A DNA stretch of 64,000 bases. Source: Actinomycetota bacterium. GTDB taxonomy: Bacteria > Actinomycetota > Acidimicrobiia > Acidimicrobiales > RAAP-2. Position 1 is the stretch's first letter; every line of letters starts with the position of its first letter. A program made the translations under genes and the position numbers. The notes under the pieces are model-generated. The model made no database searches. It was given only the letters and a program-made list of their open reading frames with translations, and was not told where the DNA came from. Shown piece after piece: positions 1 through 8,090 of this stretch. The stretch covers positions 1,403,521 through 1,467,520 of the forward strand of contig WLNI01000001.1 in the NCBI GenBank assembly GCA_009699875.1. Direction: 5' to 3'.

Positions 1-254
1 AGCAACTCGGCAGCCGCCTGTGAGCGACCCCCCGCCCGACAGAGAGCAATAAGGGGGATTTCTGGATCAAGTTCGTGCGCTCGAGCCTCAATTTCAGAGA
101 GCGTGATGAAGACGACATCCTGGATATGGCCGGCAATAAACTCTTCATTGGTCCGTACGTCCAAGAGAATTGAGCCGTTCTCACGTAAGCGGGCCGCCTC
201 GCTAGGCTCAAGTTGAGGGATTTCGTTGCCTGTTGGGTTTGAAGAAGTCATCAT
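1..254 (-). CDS. Rhodanese-like domain protein (partial, C-terminus beyond left edge)
   Basis: Reading from the double ATG at 254/251, the frame stays open to the window edge and gives about 84 residues. It shows the rhodanese fold signature: an acidic LLDVRTNEEF segment near residue 34, the GHI turn, and an active-site loop LCRAGGRS near residue 73 whose Cys would carry the persulfide. Rhodaneses move sulfane sulfur from thiosulfate or persulfides to acceptors, usually in the cytosol. The gene is divergent from the rhodanese-MBL fusion that starts near 309, so the two probably share a roughly 55-bp promoter region and act on the same sulfur pool (inference). Neither ATG has an obvious ribosome-binding site. 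The C-terminus is not visible, so a longer fusion protein cannot be excluded. Confidence 0.8.
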   Translation of the reverse strand, partial: MMTSSNPTGNEIPQLEPSEAARLRENGSILLDVRTNEEFIAGHIQDVVFITLSEIEARAHELDPEIPLIALCRAGGRSQAAAEL

Positions 255-308
255 GTCCAATATGGTGCCATGAAATTGATTCGAGAACCACTACTAAAAG
301 GAGAGCGT

Positions 309-1400
309 GTGGCAAGCGAGATAGAGGCCAGTGCACTCCTTCGACTCCTTGATGAGCCAGAGACGCTCCACGTCATTGATGTGCGCTCTCAAGAAGAGTT
401 TGCTGAATGGTCAATCCCTGGTGCTTTCAACATTCCAGTTGAAGAAATCGATGCCCGGGTGAACGAAGTTGGCAGTGGACTCGTTGTGGTGGTTTGTGCG
501 GCAGGACCTCGAGCTGAGCGAGCCGCGCAAATTCTGGCCGATCATCAGATGGACTCCTCGGTGCTCAGAGGGGGCATGGCCGCCTGGGGTGAGGTCTACG
601 ACGATGTCACATTGAAACTCGGCAACGCAACGGTCGTCCAAGTGCGACGACGAGGGAAAGGCTGCCTGTCATATGTCGTTGGCGGGAGTCAATCGTGTGT
701 CGTGATTGATCCACCCGTCGAAATCGAACGCTCTATTGCTGTTGCAAAAGCCTATGGCTGGAAGATCACGCATGTCGCGGACACGCATCTTCATGCCGAC
801 CATGTCAGTGGTGCTCGCCTATTAAGCGAGACGACGGGAGCGCAACTCCTCATGAGTCATCTTGATGCCTACCTCTTCTCTCACCCATCGTTCGAAAACG
901 GAGACGTCATCACACTTGGCGGCGATAGTGAAATCCAGGTGAGTCACATCGCAACTCCAGGTCACACGTCGGGATCCACGACCTTTGTTCTCGATGACAC
1001 TGCACTTTTTACTGGCGACACACTCTTTTTGGAAAGTGTTGGACGGCCCGATTTGGCCGACAAGGCTGAAGAGTTCGCTGGCTACCTCTTTGACTCACTT
1101 CACCAAGAAATTCTCAAGCGAGATGATTCGATCCTTATCTTTCCAGCACACGTCGGACAGGCGCATCCATTTCGAACCGATGAACTCGCCTGTGCCACGC
1201 TTGGAGAGTTAAAAGGTCGACTTGAAGCACTTTCGATGAGCCGCCATGAATTCGTGGCGTGGGCATCGTCCCAAGCCTCCCCACGCCCGCCAAACTATGA
1301 GGCCATTGTTGAGGCAAATCGAGGTGGGAGCTCGCTCTCATTCGAAGAGATCACCTCTCTCGAAGCGGGGCCAAATCGTTGCGCAGTAAGCCCAAGCTGA
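309..1400 (+). CDS. Rhodanese-metallo-beta-lactamase fusion (persulfide dioxygenase-like)
   Basis: A 363-residue two-domain protein. The N-terminal third is a rhodanese with active-site Cys63 in the loop VCAAGPR. The rest is a metallo-beta-lactamase fold with the metal motif THLHADH (His160, His162, Asp164, His165), His219 in PGHTSGS, Asp237 in FTGDTLF and His281 in PAHV. That pattern is that of ETHE1-like persulfide dioxygenases and related glyoxalase II proteins, which oxidise glutathione or protein persulfide to sulfite. In most known fusions the MBL domain comes first; here the rhodanese leads. I prefer GTG at 309 because AGGAG lies 5 nt upstream. An in-frame ATG at 270 would add 13 residues but has no ribosome-binding site and would crowd the divergent promoter. 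Sulfide/persulfide detoxification is the likely role. Confidence 0.85.
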   Translation: MASEIEASALLRLLDEPETLHVIDVRSQEEFAEWSIPGAFNIPVEEIDARVNEVGSGLVVVVCAAGPRAERAAQILADHQMDSSVLRGGMAAWGEVYDDVTLKLGNATVVQVRRRGKGCLSYVVGGSQSCVVIDPPVEIERSIAVAKAYGWKITHVADTHLHADHVSGARLLSETTGAQLLMSHLDAYLFSHPSFENGDVITLGGDSEIQVSHIATPGHTSGSTTFVLDDTALFTGDTLFLESVGRPDLADKAEEFAGYLFDSLHQEILKRDDSILIFPAHVGQAHPFRTDELACATLGELKGRLEALSMSRHEFVAWASSQASPRPPNYEAIVEANRGGSSLSFEEITSLEAGPNRCAVSPS

Positions 1401-1524
1401 GGCTGGTCGCTTTCAGTGACTCCAGTGGAACCCACTCGGACGTGAAGTGGAATACTCTTTCAAAGACCCGAGAACCTGTGTCTTGGGAAATTGAAGAACT
1501 GCTTCTCGAATCGAAGGGACGACC

Positions 1525-2574
1525 ATGAAGATCAGTACCATGCTCAGTTATGCCGGTGGTTTTAAACAAGCTGCCGCCGAAGTGGTCGAGTTGGAAAAGG
1601 CAGGTCTTGATCTTGTCTGGGTCGCAGAAGCCTATGGCTTTGATAGCCCAAGTCTGATGGGATACCTCGCCGGTCTGACGCAAAGTGTTGAAATTGGCGC
1701 AGCGATCATTCCTATCTACACACGTACCCCTACCTTGATCGCGATGACCGCCGCTGGCATCGATGCTCTCAGTGATGGTCGCTTCCACTTGGGACTTGGG
1801 GCATCTGGTCCACAAGTGATCGAAGGATTTCACGGTATTCCCTATAGCGCACCGCTTGGTCGAACTCGAGAGGTCATTGATATCTGTCGAGAAGTCTGGC
1901 GCCGTGAGGGACCACTTGACCACCAAGGCAAGCACTACTCGATGCCGCTCCCATCAGATCAGGGAACCGGGCTTGGCAAAGCACTCAAGATCATCAGTCA
2001 CCCTGTGCGAAGTGAGATCCCAGTCTGGGTCGCCTCTCTGGGTGAGAAGAATGTTGCCATGACTGCCGAAATTGCTGACGGCTGGATTCCACTGCTGTTT
2101 ATCCCTGAACGCGCTAACGACGTCTGGGGCAACGCACTGAAAGAAGGAAACGCAAAGCGTGATTCTTCGCTTGATCCATTGATGATTACTGCGGGAGGGG
2201 TTTTGGCCATTGGAGAAGGTGACGACGTGATTGCAATTCGGGAACGTTCACGCCCAATGGTGGCCCTCTATGTCGGAGGAATGGGAGCAAAGGGAAAGAA
2301 TTTCTATAATGACGTGGCGTGTCGTTACGGTTTTGAGAAAGAAGCCGAAGAGATTCAGGATCTCTATCTCTCAGGGAAAAAGCAAGAAGCTGCAGCACTT
2401 GTTCCCGATGAGATGCTCGAGTTGACGACACTCTGTGGGCCGAAGGGCTATATCAAAGAACGCTTAGCTGCCTTTGATGCTGCAGGAGTGACCCACGTGC
2501 AGGTGCACCCAGTCCCGCTCGGCGACCAAACTGCTGCTGAGCTCGTCAGCACGGTGAAGGACCTGCTTCCCTAG
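1525..2574 (+). CDS. LLM-class F420-dependent oxidoreductase
   Basis: A 349-residue bacterial luciferase-like TIM-barrel protein. Features of the actinobacterial F420-dependent LLM group are visible: the early DLVWVAEAYGFDSP segment (residues 29-42), the SDGRFHLGLGASGP segment (83-96) and a C-terminal THVQVHPVPLGD stretch. Members use reduced F420 (some FMN) for hydride transfer to ketones, imines or acyl-CoA-like substrates; the substrate here is unknown. The start has a good ribosome-binding site (GAAGGGACGACC before ATG). It converges with the CaiB gene, with only 7 bp between the stop codons, so no separate terminator fits. It implies F420 biosynthesis elsewhere in the genome. Confidence 0.85.
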   Translation: MKISTMLSYAGGFKQAAAEVVELEKAGLDLVWVAEAYGFDSPSLMGYLAGLTQSVEIGAAIIPIYTRTPTLIAMTAAGIDALSDGRFHLGLGASGPQVIEGFHGIPYSAPLGRTREVIDICREVWRREGPLDHQGKHYSMPLPSDQGTGLGKALKIISHPVRSEIPVWVASLGEKNVAMTAEIADGWIPLLFIPERANDVWGNALKEGNAKRDSSLDPLMITAGGVLAIGEGDDVIAIRERSRPMVALYVGGMGAKGKNFYNDVACRYGFEKEAEEIQDLYLSGKKQEAAALVPDEMLELTTLCGPKGYIKERLAAFDAAGVTHVQVHPVPLGDQTAAELVSTVKDLLP

Positions 2575-2581
2575 GGAAGAA

Positions 2582-3841
2582 TTAGGCGATCACGCCCTGA
2601 GATCGCAATTCAACAAGCGTTGCGTCATCGAGCGTGAGTTCTCGTCGCAGGACCTCATCAGTGTGTTCGCCAAGCCAGGGGACCCGGCGCTCCGGACCTT
2701 CGGCGAGACCGTCAATCTTGATGGGGTTTCCCGGAAGCAAGACTGGATCGGCCAGGCCGTCCGTTCGCTCCATGGCCACAATCATGTGGCGGTCAGCCAA
2801 GTGAGGGTCATTGATGACCTCGTCATCGCTGAAACATGGACCAGCGATTAACCCACCACTCGTCAAGATTTCACAACACTCTTGACGAGTGAAATCCTTG
2901 GCCCACTCTTCGACCACAGGGCGAATTTCAGGTTCTAAGAGTTCGGTCCAGGCACTTCGACTCGCAAAGCGCTGATCGTCTTTCCACTCAGGCTTTCCAA
3001 CGACGTCGCAGAGTTTCGCCCATTGGGGCTCTCGAATCACTTGCAAGATGAAGTAGCCATCACTGGCAAGAAAACCATCCATGATGCCCACTCCAGCCAT
3101 CGTCCCCTTCATCCCGAGTGAGGAAAAGTTGACCACAATGTCAGTCATGGCAACAAGGACGTCAAACATCGCCACGTCTACCCGTTGTGGTTTAGAGGTT
3201 GCATCTCTCAGGCGTAGGGCGGCCAAGATCCCTATTGCTGAAAAGAGTGCGGTCGAGATGTCCCCCAAGGCCCCCATGGGCGAGACCGTGGGTGGTTTCC
3301 CTGGAGATCTCTTCATCTCGTAGATGCCACTCATGGCTTCAACGACTGCTGCGAGCGCTGGCCACTCCCCGTAAGGAGAAGCGCTGCCATCTTCTAATGC
3401 ATGTCCAAAGCCAGAGAGCGAGCAGTAGATGAGCTGTGGATGAACAGCGACGAGGTCTTCATATCCAAGGTGAAGCCGTTCAATAGCCCCAGCACGAAAG
3501 TTTTCGCAGACGACATCGAAATGAGGAGCGAGGTCGAGAACGAGTTGGCGGCCCTGTGGGGACTTCAAGTCAATCGCCACTGATTGTTTTGACATGTTGT
3601 TTCGCAGGAACGTGGCACCAACACTTCGACCGCTTGGGTCCTCCATGGCAGGAAGAGAACTTCGACCTAAATCCCCACCATTCGGTGATTCGATCTTCAC
3701 GACTTCAGCCCCAAGGCGTCCAAGCAACTGGGTTGCAAAAGGCAAGGCCTGCATCTGTTCTAACGCCAGAATCCGAATCCCATCGAGTGGTTTTGGCCCT
3801 GGAGAACCAACAGTGGTCCCTACGTTGAAATGAGGGGTCAC
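2582..3841 (-). CDS. CaiB/BaiF family CoA-transferase, catalytic Asp apparently replaced
   Basis: A 419-residue class III CoA-transferase family protein (formyl-CoA transferase and alpha-methylacyl-CoA racemase relatives). Family landmarks: LDGIRILALEQMQALPFATQ (19-38), GAEVVKIESP (44-53), VCENFRAGAIERLHLGYEDL (111-130) and LIYCSLSGFG (137-146). In the family the catalytic Asp usually sits eight residues before the Gly of a (Q/E)AMSG-type motif (PxYDxxxQAMSG). The matching segment here is PALAAVVEAMSG, placing Ala164 at that position. Either the alignment shifts or the enzyme lacks the usual nucleophile. It starts with GTG and overlaps the amidohydrolase stop by GTGA, so the two are translationally coupled. 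It probably handles an acyl-CoA made or used by that hydrolase (inference). Confidence 0.85.
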   Translation of the reverse strand: MTPHFNVGTTVGSPGPKPLDGIRILALEQMQALPFATQLLGRLGAEVVKIESPNGGDLGRSSLPAMEDPSGRSVGATFLRNNMSKQSVAIDLKSPQGRQLVLDLAPHFDVVCENFRAGAIERLHLGYEDLVAVHPQLIYCSLSGFGHALEDGSASPYGEWPALAAVVEAMSGIYEMKRSPGKPPTVSPMGALGDISTALFSAIGILAALRLRDATSKPQRVDVAMFDVLVAMTDIVVNFSSLGMKGTMAGVGIMDGFLASDGYFILQVIREPQWAKLCDVVGKPEWKDDQRFASRSAWTELLEPEIRPVVEEWAKDFTRQECCEILTSGGLIAGPCFSDDEVINDPHLADRHMIVAMERTDGLADPVLLPGNPIKIDGLAEGPERRVPWLGEHTDEVLRRELTLDDATLVELRSQGVIA

Positions 3842-5049
3842 TTCAAATCGAGGCTGTAGAGCTCGATTGCATTTTCACGCACCACCTTATTGATGGTCTC
3901 TTGTGAGAGCCCGTGCATCATCTTCTCGGCGATGATCTTGGTATCAGGCCACGTGGAGTCTGTGTGGGGGTAGTCAGTCTCGAAGGTGACTCGGTCTTCA
4001 CCGATCACGTCTAACGACTGAAGACCATGGAAGTCCTTGAAGAAGCATCCCCAGACTTGGCGATGGAAGTACGTGGAGGGAGGCTCAGGCACAATGTCGG
4101 CCACGCCGCCCCATGCTCGGTGGTCTTCCCAAACCGCGTCCGCCCGCTCCAAGACATAAGGGAGCCAGCCGATCTGTCCTTCTGAGTAGGCAAGGCGCAA
4201 TGTGGGGTAGCGCACGAGAACCCCGGAGAACAAAAAGTCGGTCAGTGATGCCATCGCATTATTGAAACTCAGCGTTGCCGAAACGGCGGCAGGTGCATCC
4301 ACTGACGTAGCGGGCATTTTGGAAGAAGATCCAATATGCATGTTGACAACCGTGTTGGTTTCGGCACAGGCGACGAAAAACGGGTCCCACTCTCCAGAGT
4401 GAATAGAGGGGAGTCCGAGGTGTGGCGGGATTTCACTGAAGCAGACCGCCCGCACACCACGCTCGGCATTTCGATGTACTTCTTTGGCTGCTAATTCTGC
4501 GTCCCAGAGCGGGATCAAGGTGAGGGGAATAAGTCGGCCCTTCGAATCTCCACACCATTCTTCGACCATCCAGTCGTTGTAGGCCTTGACGCAGGCCAAC
4601 GCGAGTTCTCGATCCTTGGCTTCTAAGAATGTTTGTCCACAAAACCGAGGGAAGGTTGGGAAACACAAGGAAGCTTCAACCCAGTTCAAATCCATATCGG
4701 CGAGGCGAGCCTTTGGATCGTAACAACCGGGCCGCATTTCGTCATAGGTGATCGGTGACATCGACATGTCATCTCGATCAAATCCAACGGAGGCGACGTG
4801 TCGCTTATTGATGTAGACCAAATCTTCGTAGACCCAGCAGTCAGCCTGGGGGCCGGCGTCATCGAAAGACTGTTCGTAGGTTCCACCGCCAATATGGCGC
4901 ATCGCGCCTATTCCCCGTCGTTCCGCATGAGGTCCACGCTCTTTAAACTTTTCAGGGAGCCAGGTCTCCCAAAGATGGGCTGGTTCGACGACGTGATCGT
5001 CGACCGAGATGATCTTCGGGATCTCTGTTGGCTGGGGTTCGCTATTCAT
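3838..5049 (-). CDS. Amidohydrolase-family protein (ACMSD-like TIM barrel)
   Basis: About 403 residues. N-terminal SVDDHVVEP (residues 15-23) is the metal-binding start of the amidohydrolase 2 / ACMSD-like family, and FETDYPHTDSTWPD near the C-terminus is its conserved end motif. Family members are metal-dependent decarboxylases or hydrolases of aromatic or cyclic acids; many actinobacterial copies sit beside acyl-CoA genes, as here. I prefer ATG at 5049 because AGGAAAGG lies just upstream. An ATG at 5070 adds 7 residues (MSKERHL) but would place that Shine-Dalgarno inside the coding region. The gene is first in a two-gene operon with the CaiB enzyme (GTGA overlap) and divergent from the alpha/beta hydrolase. 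The substrate cannot be told from sequence. Confidence 0.85.
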   Translation of the reverse strand: MNSEPQPTEIPKIISVDDHVVEPAHLWETWLPEKFKERGPHAERRGIGAMRHIGGGTYEQSFDDAGPQADCWVYEDLVYINKRHVASVGFDRDDMSMSPITYDEMRPGCYDPKARLADMDLNWVEASLCFPTFPRFCGQTFLEAKDRELALACVKAYNDWMVEEWCGDSKGRLIPLTLIPLWDAELAAKEVHRNAERGVRAVCFSEIPPHLGLPSIHSGEWDPFFVACAETNTVVNMHIGSSSKMPATSVDAPAAVSATLSFNNAMASLTDFLFSGVLVRYPTLRLAYSEGQIGWLPYVLERADAVWEDHRAWGGVADIVPEPPSTYFHRQVWGCFFKDFHGLQSLDVIGEDRVTFETDYPHTDSTWPDTKIIAEKMMHGLSQETINKVVRENAIELYSLDLK

Positions 5050-5238
5050 GAGGTGCCTTTCCTTTGACATCTCAAACTTTAGTGATCTCGGGCCCCGGAT
5101 TGTCCATGATGCCTCCTTCCTCGTCTTTGGCTAGAAAAAGTGCCAGATCTCCCGAGTTTTTGATCGTTCAGCCCGTCAGAACAGAGCGAAGTGGACTCGG
5201 GTATTCTCAACAGACGGTTTCTACTCAGGGAGGTCACT

Positions 5239-6129
5239 ATGGCGGCGTTGGCATCAACTGGGACTGTTCCATCGAATGGTGTTGATCTCACCTACGAGCT
5301 CTTTGGTGATCCCTCGGCGACGCCCCTGCTCATTATCCATGGTCTCGGAGCGCAGTACACGGACTGGGACCCACGGTTTTTCGACTTGCTGGTCACGCAT
5401 GGTTATTTCGTGATCGCATTTGATAATCGTGATCAGGGGACGAGCACGTGGTTTGATCATGCAGGAACACCTGATTTCCTTTCAATCCTTTCTGGAGATA
5501 CATCAGCGGCACCATATCTTCTGAGCGACATGGCGGCCGATGCGGCTGGACTTCTCGACGCGCTGGGCATCAGCGCTGCACATATCTTTGGAGTGTCAAT
5601 GGGTGGCATGATCGCGCAACAGTTTGTTATTGACTTTCCGAAAAAATCACTTTCTCTCACGTCGATCATGTCGACACCAGACGCGACCAGTGTTGGGCAA
5701 CCTACCCCCGAAGCAACCGCAGCCTTAATGGTTGAGCCAGCAACGACTCGCGAGGGGGCAATTGAGCAATCGATCACGACGAGCAAAGTTATTGGATCAC
5801 CTGGATTCCCCTTCGACGAAGTGCTCGCTCGAGAGCGAGCAGGTATTCACTTCGATCGTGGCCATCATCCTGAGGGGACCGCACGACAGATGGCTGCCAT
5901 CTTTTGTTCAGAAGATCGCCGCCCTGGGCTCGCCCACGTCACGGTGCCGACCCTCATTATCCATGGCGATGCAGATCCATTAGTCACGCCGCCTGGGGGA
6001 CTGGCCACAGCTGATGCAGTGAAGGATTCATCCCTATGGGTTGTCGAAGGCATGGGTCATGACATGCCGAAAGACATCTGGCCCGAGTTGATGGCTCGAC
6101 ACGCAGAGCTTGTCAATAAGAGCAGCTGA
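5239..6129 (+). CDS. Alpha/beta-fold hydrolase (RdmC-like)
   Basis: A 296-residue alpha/beta hydrolase. The oxyanion-loop motif HGLGAQYTDW (34-43), the FDNRDQGTS strand-turn (61-69), nucleophile elbow FGVSMGGM with Ser120, acid in HGDADPL (Asp244 or Asp246) and His274 in GMGHDM form a complete catalytic triad. The DNRDxGxS pattern resembles aclacinomycin methylesterase RdmC and its many actinobacterial homologues, so an esterase acting on a small ester or lactone is the most likely role. ATG at 5239 is chosen because GGGAGG lies 5 nt upstream; the frame is open back to 5191 but that extension has no ribosome-binding site. It converges with the ABC exporter pair, with a 14-bp gap. Confidence 0.85.
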   Translation: MAALASTGTVPSNGVDLTYELFGDPSATPLLIIHGLGAQYTDWDPRFFDLLVTHGYFVIAFDNRDQGTSTWFDHAGTPDFLSILSGDTSAAPYLLSDMAADAAGLLDALGISAAHIFGVSMGGMIAQQFVIDFPKKSLSLTSIMSTPDATSVGQPTPEATAALMVEPATTREGAIEQSITTSKVIGSPGFPFDEVLARERAGIHFDRGHHPEGTARQMAAIFCSEDRRPGLAHVTVPTLIIHGDADPLVTPPGGLATADAVKDSSLWVVEGMGHDMPKDIWPELMARHAELVNKSS

Positions 6130-6143
6130 ATAAGTAAAACAAC

Positions 6144-8090
6144 CTAACCGTCTTGTCGAGACGGCGTCGGTGTTCCCGACGATGCCCAGGTTTCAAACAT
6201 CCCCGCGTAGTGACTTTCATCAGCGATGAGATCACCATGTGTTCCTTGCTCAACGATGCGACCGTCTTGAATGACCACAATACGGTCGGCGCGTTGTGCG
6301 GTTGAGAGGCGGTGGGCAATCAAAATAGCGGTCCTCGATTCCAAGAGGGCGTCAAGGGCCTGTTCGACCGCAGTCTCAGATTGAAGGTCAAGTGACGATG
6401 TTGCTTCATCAAGTACAAGAACTCTCGGTTGGGCTAGGAAGGCTCGACCCAAGGCGAGGAGTTGGCGTTCGCCCGCTGAAAGGGTCTGGCCTCGCTCGTG
6501 GACCACGGTATCGAGGCCGTCGGGGAGTCGCTCGAGAAGTTCTCGCAGGCCCACTCGGTCGACCGCCAAATTCACCTCGTCATCGGAGGCGCCAGGTCGA
6601 GCAAAGGTTAAATTGTCTCGGATTGTTCCTGCAAAAAGGAACGGTTCCTGAGGGACGACACCGAGTTGTCGGCGAAGCGAACTTGAATTGACACTGCGCA
6701 AATCATGGCCATCGATGCTGACGGTCCCAGAGGAGGGGTCGTAGAAGCGAATAATAAGTTTGGCCAACGTGGACTTGCCGCCACCTGTTGGGCCCACCAG
6801 TGCAACGGTTTCGCCGGGATGGATCACAAGATTAATTTCGTGCAGAACTGGGCGATCAGGATCGTAACCAAACGTGACATCTTCAAAAGTGATAGCGCCT
6901 TGCACTGAGCCGAGCTCAAAAGCATCAGGGACATCAGTCACGCTTGGTTCGGTCTCTAAGAGCGTACGAAGTTTGATGATTGATGAGCGACTCTGTTGCA
7001 CCGCGTTGTACTGCTGAACAAGAAGCTGAATTGGCTGGAAGAAGCGATTGAGATAGAGGAAGAAGGCAACGAGGGCACCAATTGACAAGGTGTGATGGAG
7101 CACCATATTTCCTCCAATGCCGAGGAGGACCGCTTGCCCAAGTACGCCGATCGCCAGACTTCCTGGTCCGTAGATCGCATTAATACGTCCGGTGGTCACA
7201 TTGGCGTCTCGGTAGGCACCAACCACATTTCGGTGATGAATCACATTGTGGATTTGTCGGTTATTCGACGCCACGACTCGAACTCCCTGGAGAGACTCAC
7301 TCAAGTCACTCAAGACGTCTGCAATACCGTCACGGACTCGTTCGTACCCTTTTTCTGAGGCGTAGTGGAACCACCAGGAAAGCAGGAAAAGCGGTGGCAC
7401 AATAATGCCGACCGTGATTGCGGCAAGAAGTGGGTTCATTAAAAAGAGAATGACAATAATCGTCACCATGGTGAGAGCCTGAAGAGCAAACTGACTGAGA
7501 CCGTCTTGGAGGAGCTGTTGAAGATTTTCGATGTCACTCGTCATTCGAGTCATCACAACACCGGCTTTTTCATTCGTGTAAAAGTCCAGACCAAGGCGCT
7601 GAAGGTGGCGGAACACTCGGAGGCGGAGGTGGTGCATCACCTTGGCCGCCAATCTCCCTGAGGCTCGGACTTGGGATCGCTGTGCAAGTGATCCAAGGAA
7701 CACAACAAAGAGATAGGCACTTGCTGCCCAGATAATGACTGAGTAACTGTGATGCCCAGGCGACATCCCCTTGTTGATGGCAATCTCCGTCAATGCCGGC
7801 CCGAGTTGTCCAGTGACGGCGACCACAACGACAAGGAAGGCTGACCAGCTCATGAGCCCAGGGTGCTCAAGAAGAAGTCGTGTCAGGGTGAGGCGAGCTC
7901 GCTCGGAAGGAGCTGGAATCTGCGAAAACGTCTCATTCGCTGGGTCCCTGCTCGGTTCGGTTTTGAGAATGGTGTCGACACCCTCTTGGAGCTCGCTTGG
8001 AATCCCGGCAAAGGGGAGACCAGGTTGCCCTCCGGGCCTGTTGGCCCCTCCCATAGGGGCACCGCCACCGAAACCGCCACCCCACGCCAT
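6144..8090 (-). CDS. ABC exporter half-transporter (permease-ATPase fusion), partner of 8090-9943
   Basis: A 648-residue type IV ABC exporter. A Gly-rich N-terminal tail (about 1-30) precedes a six-helix membrane domain (about 75-365), then an ATPase domain. Walker A GPTGGGKS is at 433-440, Walker B VLVLDE at 557-562 with catalytic Glu562, and the H-loop His is at 593. The signature is LSAGE (537-541) instead of LSGGQ. The upstream gene has a consensus signature but Asp at the Walker B Glu, so together they form one normal and one degenerate ATP site, the mark of heterodimeric exporters such as TM287/288. It starts at an ATG that overlaps the upstream stop by one base (TAATG), with AGGAGT upstream. 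Substrate unknown; multidrug or lipid export is typical. Confidence 0.92.
   Translation of the reverse strand: MAWGGGFGGGAPMGGANRPGGQPGLPFAGIPSELQEGVDTILKTEPSRDPANETFSQIPAPSERARLTLTRLLLEHPGLMSWSAFLVVVVAVTGQLGPALTEIAINKGMSPGHHSYSVIIWAASAYLFVVFLGSLAQRSQVRASGRLAAKVMHHLRLRVFRHLQRLGLDFYTNEKAGVVMTRMTSDIENLQQLLQDGLSQFALQALTMVTIIVILFLMNPLLAAITVGIIVPPLFLLSWWFHYASEKGYERVRDGIADVLSDLSESLQGVRVVASNNRQIHNVIHHRNVVGAYRDANVTTGRINAIYGPGSLAIGVLGQAVLLGIGGNMVLHHTLSIGALVAFFLYLNRFFQPIQLLVQQYNAVQQSRSSIIKLRTLLETEPSVTDVPDAFELGSVQGAITFEDVTFGYDPDRPVLHEINLVIHPGETVALVGPTGGGKSTLAKLIIRFYDPSSGTVSIDGHDLRSVNSSSLRRQLGVVPQEPFLFAGTIRDNLTFARPGASDDEVNLAVDRVGLRELLERLPDGLDTVVHERGQTLSAGERQLLALGRAFLAQPRVLVLDEATSSLDLQSETAVEQALDALLESRTAILIAHRLSTAQRADRIVVIQDGRIVEQGTHGDLIADESHYAGMFETWASSGTPTPSRQDG

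Noticed and set aside
1351..1935. 194-codon open frame on the minus strand
   Set aside because: It lies antisense to the end of the rhodanese-MBL gene and the start of the LLM oxidoreductase, both well supported, and its translation matches no family.
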